Made by a program: the position numbers and the translations under genes. A stretch of 35,343 nt of DNA from Paracoccus marcusii (GTDB lineage: Bacteria; Pseudomonadota; Alphaproteobacteria; Rhodobacterales; Rhodobacteraceae): positions 1 through 35,343 of the forward strand of contig NZ_VDDD01000020.1 of assembly GCF_006151785.1 (NCBI RefSeq), read 5' to 3'. Below the pieces are notes generated by a model, which did no database searches, was not told the DNA's origin, and saw only the letters and a list, made by a program, of their open reading frames with translations. Shown in pieces: positions 1-6,640 of the stretch (positions within the stretch are counted from its first letter, which is position 1; each line of letters begins with the position of its first letter).

Positions 1-42
1 TCGCTTCATTGTCCGTCCTCAAGTTGGATCGGACTCTAATCG

Positions 43-276
43 ATGGTGGAGGAAAAATCCCGTAGCAGGTCACCCGCGCACCGGGGACTTGGCATCGGTC
101 GCGACTTTCATCTCGTGGCAGATGAGAATGGCATGATCCTGTTCCAGCCTGAATACTTCTCCAGGGCAGGATACGCCGCCCGTTTGGCAGCCCATAAAGC
201 CGCCGTTGTTCAGGCGATCAGAGAGGGTCGCGTTGTCCATCCGGAAAACTGTATGCGCTATCGCAATGCCTGGTAG
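43..276 (+). CDS. hypothetical protein, 77 aa
   Basis: I do not recognise this small ORF. It opens with ATG just after an in-frame TAA at 37-39 and has no convincing ribosome binding site. The protein is soluble, with a basic N-terminus rich in Ser and Arg and a better-looking second half (residues about 20-77) containing aromatic and charged residues in normal proportions. That could mean a small real protein or the tail of a decayed gene. It sits at the window edge with no operon partner. The antisense reading of the same bases also forms an ORF, so coding is not certain. Confidence 0.3.
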   Translation: MVEEKSRSRSPAHRGLGIGRDFHLVADENGMILFQPEYFSRAGYAARLAAHKAAVVQAIREGRVVHPENCMRYRNAW

Positions 277-675
277 TGGGCCGCTTCCCAAGGCATTGCC
301 CTGTATCTTGTAAAACTGACCCCGCTACAAAAATAACGTTAGACAGCGCGCCCTGTTAACCTTAAGCAGAAAATAATAATAAGAACTACCTCAGTAGTTG
401 AGCGCACTTCGGCGGCAGAGATCGAGGGCACGAGCAGTACGACAAAGACGCACTGTCGATGACATGCGTGGGCTCCCGGGTAAGCTCCGGGAGCTGCTTC
501 TTTTCTACAAAGAGGTTTGACGCGTTGAACCGTCGGCTGCCCGACGCCCGCGTCATGCTGCATACCGTTATGCTTCCTCAACAGGTGAAGGTGACCCTGT
601 ATTCAGGCCCATCATGGTGTAAGGCCTGTATCGTCGTGGCTTTTGCCCGGCAGATGTTCATAACGCGAAGAGTTC
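277..675. other. gene-free stretch, possibly holding a small RNA
   Basis: No convincing protein gene lies here. The first half is unusually AT-rich for this genome: around 365-385 there is a run of TAA/AAT that could serve as a -10 region. About 100 bases downstream, at 472-494, is a perfect GC-rich hairpin followed by a T-rich tract, which is how a short independent transcript would end. An ORF starting at 459 runs into the vanZ-like gene in another frame and looks spurious. The second half (500-675) shows nothing I can name. Confidence 0.35.
472..494 (+). terminator. intrinsic terminator-like hairpin without an assigned gene
   Basis: The arms GCTCCCGG (472-479) and CCGGGAGC (487-494) form a perfect 8-bp stem around a 7-nt loop. 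They are followed by TGCTTCTTTTC, a T-rich tail on the plus strand. No plus-strand gene ends nearby, so it may terminate an unannotated small RNA that starts in the AT-rich segment near 370. Confidence 0.5.
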
Positions 676-1044
676 ATGCGCCTTCAGTCGAAACTCGCCT
701 TAGGGCTGTCATGTCTGATCGCGACGGCGATTGCGGTCCTGACGCTAACGCCGGTACCAGCGCCGCCTTTGGGGGCAGTCGCGGAATCTGACAAGATCTA
801 CCACATGGTCGCGTTCGGGGTGCTTGCCTTTCCGATGGCCTATCTTCGGCCGCGTTGGCTGATGCTGGCTTTACCCGCCTATCTGGCGTTTGGTGGTTTG
901 ATTGAGATCCTTCAGCCATTCGTCGGGCGTGACCGCAGTCTTGGGGACTGGGTTGCGGACCTGATCGGTCTCGGGATCGGTGTGGTCATCGGCTTGGCTG
1001 CCGGGCGGTTTGTACCCTTTGCACGGCCGCGCATGCGCCGGTAA
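676..1044 (+). CDS. VanZ-like membrane protein
   Basis: A small polytopic membrane protein of the VanZ-like family, 122 aa. It has about four hydrophobic segments (roughly residues 7-24, 41-57, 61-79 and 91-110). The family motifs are visible: DKIYHMVAFGVLAF (39-52), GGLIEILQ (73-80) and a following acidic DWVADLIG. VanZ itself gives low teicoplanin resistance in VanA enterococci, but most proteobacterial members have no assigned role, so resistance should not be inferred. The start is ATG with a weak GAAGAG-type ribosome site. A DUF4112 gene follows about 100 bp downstream on the same strand. Confidence 0.8.
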   Translation: MRLQSKLALGLSCLIATAIAVLTLTPVPAPPLGAVAESDKIYHMVAFGVLAFPMAYLRPRWLMLALPAYLAFGGLIEILQPFVGRDRSLGDWVADLIGLGIGVVIGLAAGRFVPFARPRMRR

Positions 1045-1149
1045 CCACGACAGGTGCTTGGCGGAAAGGCCACATTGTCACGCTACGCCAACGCGCCAGC
1101 AGATCAAGGCATTTGGGAACCATGGCGGTGCTGTCGTGCTTGCAACCAC

Positions 1150-1542
1150 ATGAACGATGATTTGCACAAGGCGCGCTTTGAACGGCTGGAACAGCTTTCC
1201 GGCAAACTGGATTCGGTGTTTCGAATCCCCGGTACACGGTTTCGGGTCGGATACGACGCGATCGCAGGTTTGGTGCCGGGGCTCGGCGACGCTGCGGCAA
1301 TGCTGCCGGCGGCATGGATCGTCTTGGAAAGTTATCGCATGGGGCTGCCTAGGCATAAGCTTGTAAGGCAGGGGATCAACGTTGCCGTGGATACGACATT
1401 CGGCAGCATCCCTCTTGTCGGAAGCGTCTTTGATGCCTGGTTCAAGTCCAACCTGCGCAACGTCGACATTCTGCGCTCGCATCTCAATCGCGATAGGCTT
1501 GCTGGGGTTGGGGCACCTTATGGCGACGAAAGATCATCCTAG
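1150..1542 (+). CDS. DUF4112 domain protein
   Basis: A 130-aa protein with the DUF4112 hallmarks: an N-terminal FRIPGTRFRVGYDAIAGLVPGL-type block (residues 25-45, followed by GD) and a second block GSIPLVGSVFDAWFKSNLRN (85-104). A hydrophobic stretch around 37-60 suggests membrane association. The family has no established function. A longer reading from GTG at 1054 adds 32 residues that look non-coding, so I prefer the ATG at 1150, which places the family blocks at the usual distance from the N-terminus. The 250 bp that follow, up to the next gene, contain only a small hairpin (GTCGCA at 1601-1606 with TGCGAC at 1612-1617). Confidence 0.75.
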   Translation: MNDDLHKARFERLEQLSGKLDSVFRIPGTRFRVGYDAIAGLVPGLGDAAAMLPAAWIVLESYRMGLPRHKLVRQGINVAVDTTFGSIPLVGSVFDAWFKSNLRNVDILRSHLNRDRLAGVGAPYGDERSS

Positions 1543-1793
1543 AATCTTTCATGGGAGATCTATCGGGATCCTGCTTGGTCGCCTCACGGAATGGAGGCCC
1601 GTCGCAATCAATGCGACCGGTTCCCCGGGACCGCTTTTCCGATGCTATGTTCACCGCAGCTGTTTTGTTTTGGCTCTGATACTGAATCAATCTGGAGCCT
1701 CATTGGGACGCAGGTCGGGAATGGCCGGTCGTTTTTCTTTCCCGTTTTCATTCAGAAGCCATTTCCAGCCGCTTGATCCCCAACTGATAGCCA

Positions 1794-2555
1794 CTAGTGC
1801 CCCAGCACCGTGACCTTGATCAGCATCCAGACAGCCATGGCGATCATCATCAGGTTCTCGGTCAGGGAGACGAACCCCAGGGGGACGTTGCTGTCGCCGC
1901 CGACGCAGGCGCATTTGATGTCTCGCTTGTCGACATAGACGGCCTTCCAGACCGACACGGCGCCGATCGTGCCGATGAACAGGGCGACCGGAATGGACAG
2001 CCACATCAGCGCGCCCGCGACCATCAGGACGCCCGCCAGTCCCTCGGCGAAGGGATAGACGTAGCCGTAACGGACCCACCGCTGCGCCAGCAGGTCATAG
2101 TTCAGGAACATCGTGGCAAAGCTGTCGACGTCCTTCAGCTTCTGCAGGGCCAGCAGACACATGGCAAAGGCCACGAACCACTCGGCCGCGGCGATGGTGA
2201 TCAGCTGGCCGAACGCGGCCCAGCTGGTCGCAAGGGCCATCTCGGCGGCCATCGCGAACAGCGCGATCACGGGGCGGTAGGTGGTCGCGGACTTGTCGCG
2301 GACGGCCTTGCCGAAATGCCGCCTGAGGTCGTCATAGCCGCCGATCCGCCGACCGTCGATGAAGGTCTGCGGGGTGGTCCCGACGTCGTGTTGTTCCTTG
2401 AAGGCATCGACCTCGGCACGGGTGGTCAGGTGGTGGTCCTCGACGCGAAAGCCCTGGCGCCGCAGCAGGTCCAGCGATTTGAGGCCATAGGGGCACATGT
2501 GCTTGGCCATCACCATGCGGTGAAGGGTGGCGGTTCTGGGGGTCGTCAGGGCCAT
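1794..2555 (-). CDS. glutaredoxin-MauE/DoxX fusion membrane protein
   Basis: A 253-aa fusion. Residues 10-85 are a glutaredoxin fold with a single active-site Cys in CPYG (C21), the cis-Pro block TTPQTF (60-65) and the glutathione-binding GGYDDL (72-77). Residues 95-250 form a four-helix membrane domain of the MauE/DoxX redox family, with a conserved CAC motif (215-217). MauE proteins help make disulfides or deliver reductant across the membrane, so this one probably couples cytoplasmic glutathione or thiol chemistry to the periplasm. It is the last gene of the CueR-DUF411 operon: DUF411 stops 2 nt upstream, and a GAGGT ribosome site lies inside the DUF411 end. A longer reading to 2603 would overlap DUF411 and is less likely. 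No methylamine dehydrogenase genes are nearby. The link to copper handling is inferred from the operon. Confidence 0.85.
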   Translation of the reverse strand: MALTTPRTATLHRMVMAKHMCPYGLKSLDLLRRQGFRVEDHHLTTRAEVDAFKEQHDVGTTPQTFIDGRRIGGYDDLRRHFGKAVRDKSATTYRPVIALFAMAAEMALATSWAAFGQLITIAAAEWFVAFAMCLLALQKLKDVDSFATMFLNYDLLAQRWVRYGYVYPFAEGLAGVLMVAGALMWLSIPVALFIGTIGAVSVWKAVYVDKRDIKCACVGGDSNVPLGFVSLTENLMMIAMAVWMLIKVTVLGH

Positions 2556-2557
2556 GG

Positions 2558-3013
2558 TCAACCTCGATGGCTTGCAAAGATGCGGGTTTCGGACCTGGTC
2601 CACAGGATGACGTCATAGGGATCGCGCCGCCCGCCCATCTCCATGCCGGGCGATCCGGCGGGCATGCCGGGCACTGCCAGACCTGCGGCCGGCGGACGCT
2701 GCGCGAGCAGGGCGCTGATGTCGGTGGCGGGCACATGCCCCTCGATCACATAACCGTCGATCAGGGCCGTATGGCAGGAGCGCAGCGGCGCAGGCACGGC
2801 GTGGCGATCCTTGACCCCCTGCATGTCATCGGTCGTGACCACCTCCACGGCAAAGCCGTGATCCCGCAGATGCGCGACCCACGCGCCGCAGCATCCGCAA
2901 TCGGGCGCGCGAAAGACTCGCGTGCGGACCGGCGCCTGACCGGACCATGCCATCGCCGGGCCGGCCAGAATGCCCGCCGCCAGCGCCGTCATGAACATGC
3001 GTCGATCCGTCAT
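2558..3013 (-). CDS. DUF411 metal-binding protein, exported
   Basis: A 151-aa DUF411 protein. Residues 1-22 look like a signal peptide with an Arg pair (RRMFMTALAAGILAGPAMA). The mature part carries the DUF411 metal site: DCGCCGAW (C39, C41, C42) and RSCHTA (C80, H81), plus a Met-rich tail (GMPAGSPGMEMGG). DUF411 proteins are commonly found with copper and other metal resistance genes and probably bind Cu(I) in the periplasm. Its ATG overlaps the stop of the CueR-like gene (ATGA at 3010-3013), so translation is likely coupled. A metal-binding role is well supported by the motifs; the specific metal is inferred from the regulator. Confidence 0.87.
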   Translation of the reverse strand: MTDRRMFMTALAAGILAGPAMAWSGQAPVRTRVFRAPDCGCCGAWVAHLRDHGFAVEVVTTDDMQGVKDRHAVPAPLRSCHTALIDGYVIEGHVPATDISALLAQRPPAAGLAVPGMPAGSPGMEMGGRRDPYDVILWTRSETRIFASHRG

Positions 3014-3465
3014 CAGCCGATCCTTTCCTTGAATCCCCGTTCGGGCCGCCTGCGGGACAACGGATCGTCATCCGTGTCCAAGGTCTCCAGCCGCTGCAGG
3101 ATCGGACAGTTCGGACGCTCGTTTCCGGCGCAGGCATTCGCCAGTTCCTCCAGCGTGTCGGCCATGTCCTGCAGGTGCGCGATCTTGTGGCGCAGGTCCC
3201 GGACCCGCGCCTGCGCCAGCGCCTTGACGTCGGCGCTGCGCCGGTCCTTGTCGCGCCACAGGTCCAGCAGCTCGGTGATCTCGGCAACCGAGAAGCCCAG
3301 GTCACGCGCGCGGGCGATAAAACGCAGCATATGGACGTCGCGCGGTTCGTATTCGCGATAGCCCGAGGCCGTCCGGCTGGCTGTCGGGATCAGGCCGATC
3401 CGTTCATAGTATCGGATCATCTTGGCCGATACGCCCGAGCGGTTGGCGGCGTCTCCGATGTTCAT
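3013..3465 (-). CDS. cueR: CueR-like MerR family copper regulator
   Basis: A 150-aa MerR-family activator. Residues 1-70 contain the winged helix-turn-helix ([20 protein letters not shown], then ERIGL and YREYE). A long dimerisation helix follows at about 75-110. The C-terminal metal loop has C112 and C120 separated by seven residues, the same spacing and numbering as in E. coli CueR, which binds Cu(I), Ag(I) and Au(I). It lacks the extra Cys that marks Hg- or Pb-sensing MerR proteins. It heads the operon with the DUF411 and glutaredoxin-MauE genes. A good GGAG site precedes the ATG, and a MerR-type promoter lies at 3494-3524, so it probably autoregulates. Confidence 0.88.
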   Translation of the reverse strand: MNIGDAANRSGVSAKMIRYYERIGLIPTASRTASGYREYEPRDVHMLRFIARARDLGFSVAEITELLDLWRDKDRRSADVKALAQARVRDLRHKIAHLQDMADTLEELANACAGNERPNCPILQRLETLDTDDDPLSRRRPERGFKERIG

Positions 3466-3493
3466 GGCAGGGCTCCGTCATTGCGATGACAGG

Positions 3494-3524
3494 GATATGG
3501 AGCTTCCTATCATGGGAAGGTCAA
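3494..3524 (-). promoter_or_regulatory. MerR/CueR-type promoter for the cueR operon
   Basis: Read on the minus strand, -35 TTGACC (3524-3519) is followed by a 19-nt spacer and -10 CATATC (3499-3494). The overlong 19-bp spacer holds the dyad ACCTTCCC..GGAAGCT. Long spacers with a central CCTT/AAGG dyad are the signature of MerR-family activated promoters. The predicted start lies about 20 nt upstream of the cueR ATG. Confidence 0.75.
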
Positions 3525-3551
3525 GGGCGTGATGACGTCGTCTGCGCGGCA

Positions 3552-3582
3552 TTGACCTTGCAACGATGGGAAGGATTATCTG
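3552..3582 (+). promoter_or_regulatory. MerR/CueR-type promoter for the DUF305 gene
   Basis: -35 TTGACC (3552-3557), a 19-nt spacer, then a weak -10 TATCTG (3577-3582). The dyad ACCTT (3555-3559) and AAGGA (3571-3575) occupies the spacer, closely resembling the divergent copy 30 bp away. It lies 27 bp upstream of the DUF305 start codon. Confidence 0.75.
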
Positions 3583-3608
3583 AGATCGGGAAGAAGGAGA
3601 GCACTGCC

Positions 3609-4019
3609 ATGAAAACGTTCGTCCCCATCCTGCTGACCGCCCTTGCCGTCGCCGCGCCGGGTCTTGCCCAACAGACGATGGACCATTCCGCCCATGGCGA
3701 CATGGCGCAGATGGATCATTCCGCGCATGGCGACATGGCGATGTCCGGTGCACGACCCGACGACACGCCGGCGACGACGGCCTATCGCGCAGCGATGGCC
3801 GAGATGCACGCGAACATGGACGTCGAATACACCAATGACGCGGACGTGGACTTCATGCGGGGAATGATCCCCCACCACCAGGGCGCCATCGACATGGCGC
3901 GCATCGTCCTTGAACACGGCCAGGACCCCCAGGTGCGCGCCTTGGCCGAGGAGGTCATCGCGGCGCAGGAGGCCGAGATCAAGATGATGGAGGCCTGGCT
4001 GGCCGAACACGACAGCTGA
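3609..4019 (+). CDS. secreted DUF305 (CopM-like) copper-associated protein
   Basis: A 136-aa exported protein. Residues 1-21 form a clear signal peptide ending in LAQ. A tandem 11-residue Met/His repeat follows ([10 protein letters not shown] at 24-33 and 35-44), a likely soft-metal ligand region. The DUF305 domain (about 55-133) has the core [17 protein letters not shown] (83-99). DUF305 proteins such as CopM of Synechocystis bind copper outside the cytoplasm. The start is chosen at the ATG with AAGGAG 8-10 nt upstream (3594-3599) and just before the signal peptide; an upstream extension from 3486 would run through the promoter. It is divergent from cueR and has its own CueR-type promoter, so it is probably copper-induced. 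Confidence 0.87.
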   Translation: MKTFVPILLTALAVAAPGLAQQTMDHSAHGDMAQMDHSAHGDMAMSGARPDDTPATTAYRAAMAEMHANMDVEYTNDADVDFMRGMIPHHQGAIDMARIVLEHGQDPQVRALAEEVIAAQEAEIKMMEAWLAEHDS

Positions 4020-4060
4020 ACGATGACAGACAGCGCCGGAAGGTGGTGCATGGCGCTGCG

Positions 4061-5287
4061 TCAGGCGGGCAGGGCGCCCGCCGCGGGGCGCAGCAATCGC
4101 GCCGCGGGCCGGTCGAAGCTCTGGCGACCGGCCTTGAAGCCCATCAGTGGTGCCGCGATGGTGGCCAGTCCATCCTCGGCCGTCGCGGCATCCAGCACGA
4201 TCAGGTCGGCGCGATCACCCACCGACAGCCCGTAATCGGCCACGCGCAGGATGCGGGCCGGACCGTCGGTGATCATCCGTAGGCAGGCCGCGAACTCGCC
4301 AGCGCCAAGGTGCATCACGTTGGCATAGAGATTGGCCATCCGCAGCAGCGAGCAGTCGCCATAAGGCGTGAACGGGTTCATCACGTTGTTCGTCGCCACC
4401 GCGACCGTCACCCCTTCCAGCAGGTGCAAGGGGGCCACGCCGCGGGGCGCACGGTGGCCCTGGTCCATGCCGTTCAGGTACAGGTCGGTGGCGGGCAGGG
4501 CGGTCACGGCGACCCGGGCCTGGGCCAGCATCGCGGCGTGATCGCGCAGGGCACCGTCGGTCATCACCGCCAGCTTGGTCACATGGCCCAGGTTCACGCG
4601 GCCCTGCCAGCCGTGGCGGATCGTCCGGTCGCAGATCGCCTTGATCTGGGACCCGTCGGGGTCCAGGTCGAAGTCCAGATGAAAGTCCAGATCGACGTCG
4701 TGCCGCACGGCCATCGCGAACAGGATGTTAATCTGCGCCAGCGGGTCGCTGTCGGTATAGGGGCAGCCGCCCAGAAGGTCGGCCCCCTGCGCCAGCGCCT
4801 GTTCCAAAAGCGCCTCGGTGCCGGGATCGTTGGTCAGGCCCTCCTGGGCAAAGGCGCAGACCTGCAGGTTCAGCGCAAAGGCATAGTCGTCCTTCAGGGC
4901 CAGCACTGCCGTCAGGCTGCGCAATCCGGCACGGGGGTCGACCTCGACATGGGTGCGCATGTGCATGGTGCCCTGCCGGATCGCGGCCTCGATCACCTGC
5001 GCGCCGCGGCTGCGAACATCGTCGATGGTAAAGTCGCGCTTCAGCGCGCTGACCGCAGCCACGGCGGCCTGCACGCTGTCCGCCTGACCGCAGCGGCACA
5101 GCAAGCCGGCCTTGTCCAGGTGGATATGCGCCTCGACCAGCCCCGGCAGGACGGCGCGGTGTTCGATGTCGCGGACCTCGCGCGACGGGCCAAGGTCACG
5201 GCCAAGGGCGGCGATGCGACCGCCGGCGATGCCGATATCTGCGGCACCCTGCGGCAGGCGGGCATTCTTCAGGATCAGATCCAGCAT
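4061..5287 (-). CDS. cytosine deaminase-like amidohydrolase
   Basis: A 408-aa amidohydrolase-superfamily protein of the CodA/N-isopropylammelide-hydrolase-like type. It has an N-terminal beta-sandwich strand set, then the metal motif HIHLDK (H54, H56), RTHVEVD (111-117), FHLDFD (H203) and GHVTK (H235). Compared with E. coli CodA from memory, the catalytic Glu in HCDE is replaced by Phe206. The DD pair that includes catalytic Asp313 is NN here (N300-N301 in ATNNVMNP). A CodA-like deaminase reaction is therefore doubtful; a different hydrolytic substrate, or a shifted metal ligand set, is more likely. It is divergent from the NTF2-like gene, and their shared upstream region holds the proposed GntR operator, linking it to the ABC importer genes. 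The substrate is unknown. Confidence 0.82.
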   Translation of the reverse strand: MLDLILKNARLPQGAADIGIAGGRIAALGRDLGPSREVRDIEHRAVLPGLVEAHIHLDKAGLLCRCGQADSVQAAVAAVSALKRDFTIDDVRSRGAQVIEAAIRQGTMHMRTHVEVDPRAGLRSLTAVLALKDDYAFALNLQVCAFAQEGLTNDPGTEALLEQALAQGADLLGGCPYTDSDPLAQINILFAMAVRHDVDLDFHLDFDLDPDGSQIKAICDRTIRHGWQGRVNLGHVTKLAVMTDGALRDHAAMLAQARVAVTALPATDLYLNGMDQGHRAPRGVAPLHLLEGVTVAVATNNVMNPFTPYGDCSLLRMANLYANVMHLGAGEFAACLRMITDGPARILRVADYGLSVGDRADLIVLDAATAEDGLATIAAPLMGFKAGRQSFDRPAARLLRPAAGALPA

Positions 5288-5323
5288 CGTTCTTGTGTCC
5301 CCGGCGACCTTCTGTATTCTGCT

Positions 5324-5336
5324 AGTGTATGCACTT
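5324..5336. promoter_or_regulatory. proposed GntR operator, copy 1
   Basis: AGTGTATGCACTT lies between the divergent amidohydrolase and NTF2-like genes. The core AGTG-TATG-CACT is a near-palindrome. An identical 13-mer occurs at 6599-6611, between the GntR gene and the ABC operon. The match is direct; its role as the operator of this GntR is inferred. Confidence 0.65.
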
Positions 5337-5365
5337 CACCCCGCCACAGACAAGCAGAGAGCGCG

Positions 5366-5767
5366 ATGAACCAGAACACCGAAAAAGACCTGCAGGCGGT
5401 CAAGGACTATCTTGCGGCGTCGATGGCGCCCGATCCGGTGCTGGCCGCGACCTTCGTCGCGCCGGGCTTTACCTGCCGGTTCACGGGCGGGCGCGTCTTC
5501 GACACGCCGTCGGGGCCGACCGGTTTCAACGCCGCCCGCTATGCCTGGGTCAAGAAGCGGATCGAGCGGTACGACGTCGTGCCGGCGGGCGAGCAGACGA
5601 TCGTCTATAGCCTGGGCTATCTGCATGGCGCCTGGCCGGACGGCACGCCTTTCGACGGGAACCGCTATATCGACCGGTTCACGGTGCAGGATGGGCTGAT
5701 CCTGGACACGGACGTTTGGAACGACAGCGCCGAATGGATCCTTGATCCCAGCATCGCCAAGGGCTGA
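5366..5767 (+). CDS. NTF2/SnoaL-like small protein
   Basis: A 133-aa single-domain protein with the pattern of SnoaL/NTF2-like folds: an N-terminal helix pair, then strands with GYLHGAWPDGTPFDGNRYID (residues 89-108) and a closing DVWNDSAEWIL. Such proteins form small cone-shaped barrels that act as hydrolases, isomerases or binding subunits, so the reaction cannot be named. The start is the ATG with a weak GAGAG ribosome site. The longer open frame running through the antisense of the amidohydrolase gene is not coding. It is divergent from the amidohydrolase and convergent with the GntR gene (stop codons adjacent at 5767/5768), and it carries the proposed operator in its promoter region. Confidence 0.75.
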   Translation: MNQNTEKDLQAVKDYLAASMAPDPVLAATFVAPGFTCRFTGGRVFDTPSGPTGFNAARYAWVKKRIERYDVVPAGEQTIVYSLGYLHGAWPDGTPFDGNRYIDRFTVQDGLILDTDVWNDSAEWILDPSIAKG

Positions 5768-6529
5768 TCAGCCCTTGGCATAGGGCTGCAGGATGTTGAC
5801 CAGATCGCGGCGGCGGCTGCGATCGCCCGACAGCAGGGCGCGGGCGGCCACGGCCTCCAGATGCTCGGCCATCAGGTCGGCGGCCTTGTCGGCGGGCCCC
5901 TTGGCGATCAGGTCGATCAGGGCCAGATGCTCGCTGATGGCGCAGTCCGACGAATGCGGGCGGGCCAGCGCAGACAGGGACAGGCCCGCGCGATAACAGA
6001 TTTCAGTGACATAGCGGACCAGGATCGGCTTGCCGGTCATCTCGGCCAGGCGGATATGGAACTCTGTTGCCAGCCGGATCGACGCGCCGTCGGGCCCATG
6101 GCGCGCATCATGTTCCTGGCGGACGATCTCCTTCAGGGCGGCGATCTGGTCGGGCGACAGGTGACCGGCCAGATGCTGCACGACCTGACGTTCCAGGGCC
6201 ACGCGGATGTCGAAGATGTCGCGCGCATCGGCCGGCGTGGGCGCGGTCACGGTCGCGATGCGGTTGCGGCGCAGATCGACCAGGCCTTCGGCGGCCAGTT
6301 GCCCCAGGGCATGGCGCGCGATGGTGCGGCTGACGCCGAAGCTTTCGCCAAGGGCATCCTCGGGCAGGCGGTCGCCGGGTATCAGCGCCCCTTCGATGAT
6401 GGCCCGACGTATGCCCTGGCAGATCGCGGCCATGCGGTCGCCGCCGACGGAACGCGCCCCCGCAGTCATGCGACCGCCTGCAGATCGGGCATGTGGCCCG
6501 AAACTGGCGAAAGTTTCGGCATCGACCAT
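5768..6529 (-). CDS. GntR family regulator, FadR/FCD type
   Basis: A 253-aa regulator. Residues about 32-95 form the winged helix-turn-helix (RRAIIEGALIPGDRLPE, then FGVSRTIARHALGQLAAEGL). Residues about 103-235 form an all-helical FCD ligand domain with likely metal ligands (D107, H158, H201, H223). FCD regulators respond to small organic acids or amides and usually repress neighbouring catabolic genes. It is divergent from the ABC operon and next to the NTF2-like/amidohydrolase pair, all of which carry the same 13-bp motif upstream. The ATG at 6529 has only a weak GG-rich ribosome site; an internal ATG at 6469 (residue 21) with AGGCGG upstream is a reasonable alternative. Confidence 0.85.
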   Translation of the reverse strand: MVDAETFASFGPHARSAGGRMTAGARSVGGDRMAAICQGIRRAIIEGALIPGDRLPEDALGESFGVSRTIARHALGQLAAEGLVDLRRNRIATVTAPTPADARDIFDIRVALERQVVQHLAGHLSPDQIAALKEIVRQEHDARHGPDGASIRLATEFHIRLAEMTGKPILVRYVTEICYRAGLSLSALARPHSSDCAISEHLALIDLIAKGPADKAADLMAEHLEAVAARALLSGDRSRRRDLVNILQPYAKG

Positions 6530-6598
6530 CCGGCCACCATTTTCCAGCGCCCCGCGGTTTGCGCGGTTAGGCACCGGCGGGCTACGAAATCGGTATAA

Positions 6599-6611
6599 AG
6601 TGTATGCACTT
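6599..6611. promoter_or_regulatory. proposed GntR operator, copy 2
   Basis: AGTGTATGCACTT is identical to 5324-5336. It directly follows TATAAA (6594-6598 region), which could be a -10 element, so a bound repressor would cover the promoter. A further ATGCAC half-site follows at about 6617-6622. The site is 30 bp upstream of the ABC ATPase start. Confidence 0.68.
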
Positions 6612-6640
6612 TTGTCATGCACCTTTGACAGGGGAACCTC

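Noticed and set aside
301..335. Possible insertion-sequence end (AAACTGACCCCGCT-like string)
   Set aside because: It resembles the ends of some IS families only loosely; no matching opposite end, target duplication or transposase is present.
459..791. Plus-strand ORF of 110 codons upstream of the VanZ-like gene
   Set aside because: It contains the terminator-like hairpin and overlaps the VanZ-like start in another frame; no ribosome site or family resemblance.
1794..2555. Methylamine utilisation locus, because of the MauE domain
   Set aside because: No methylamine dehydrogenase subunits or other mau genes are nearby, and the operon partners are metal genes.
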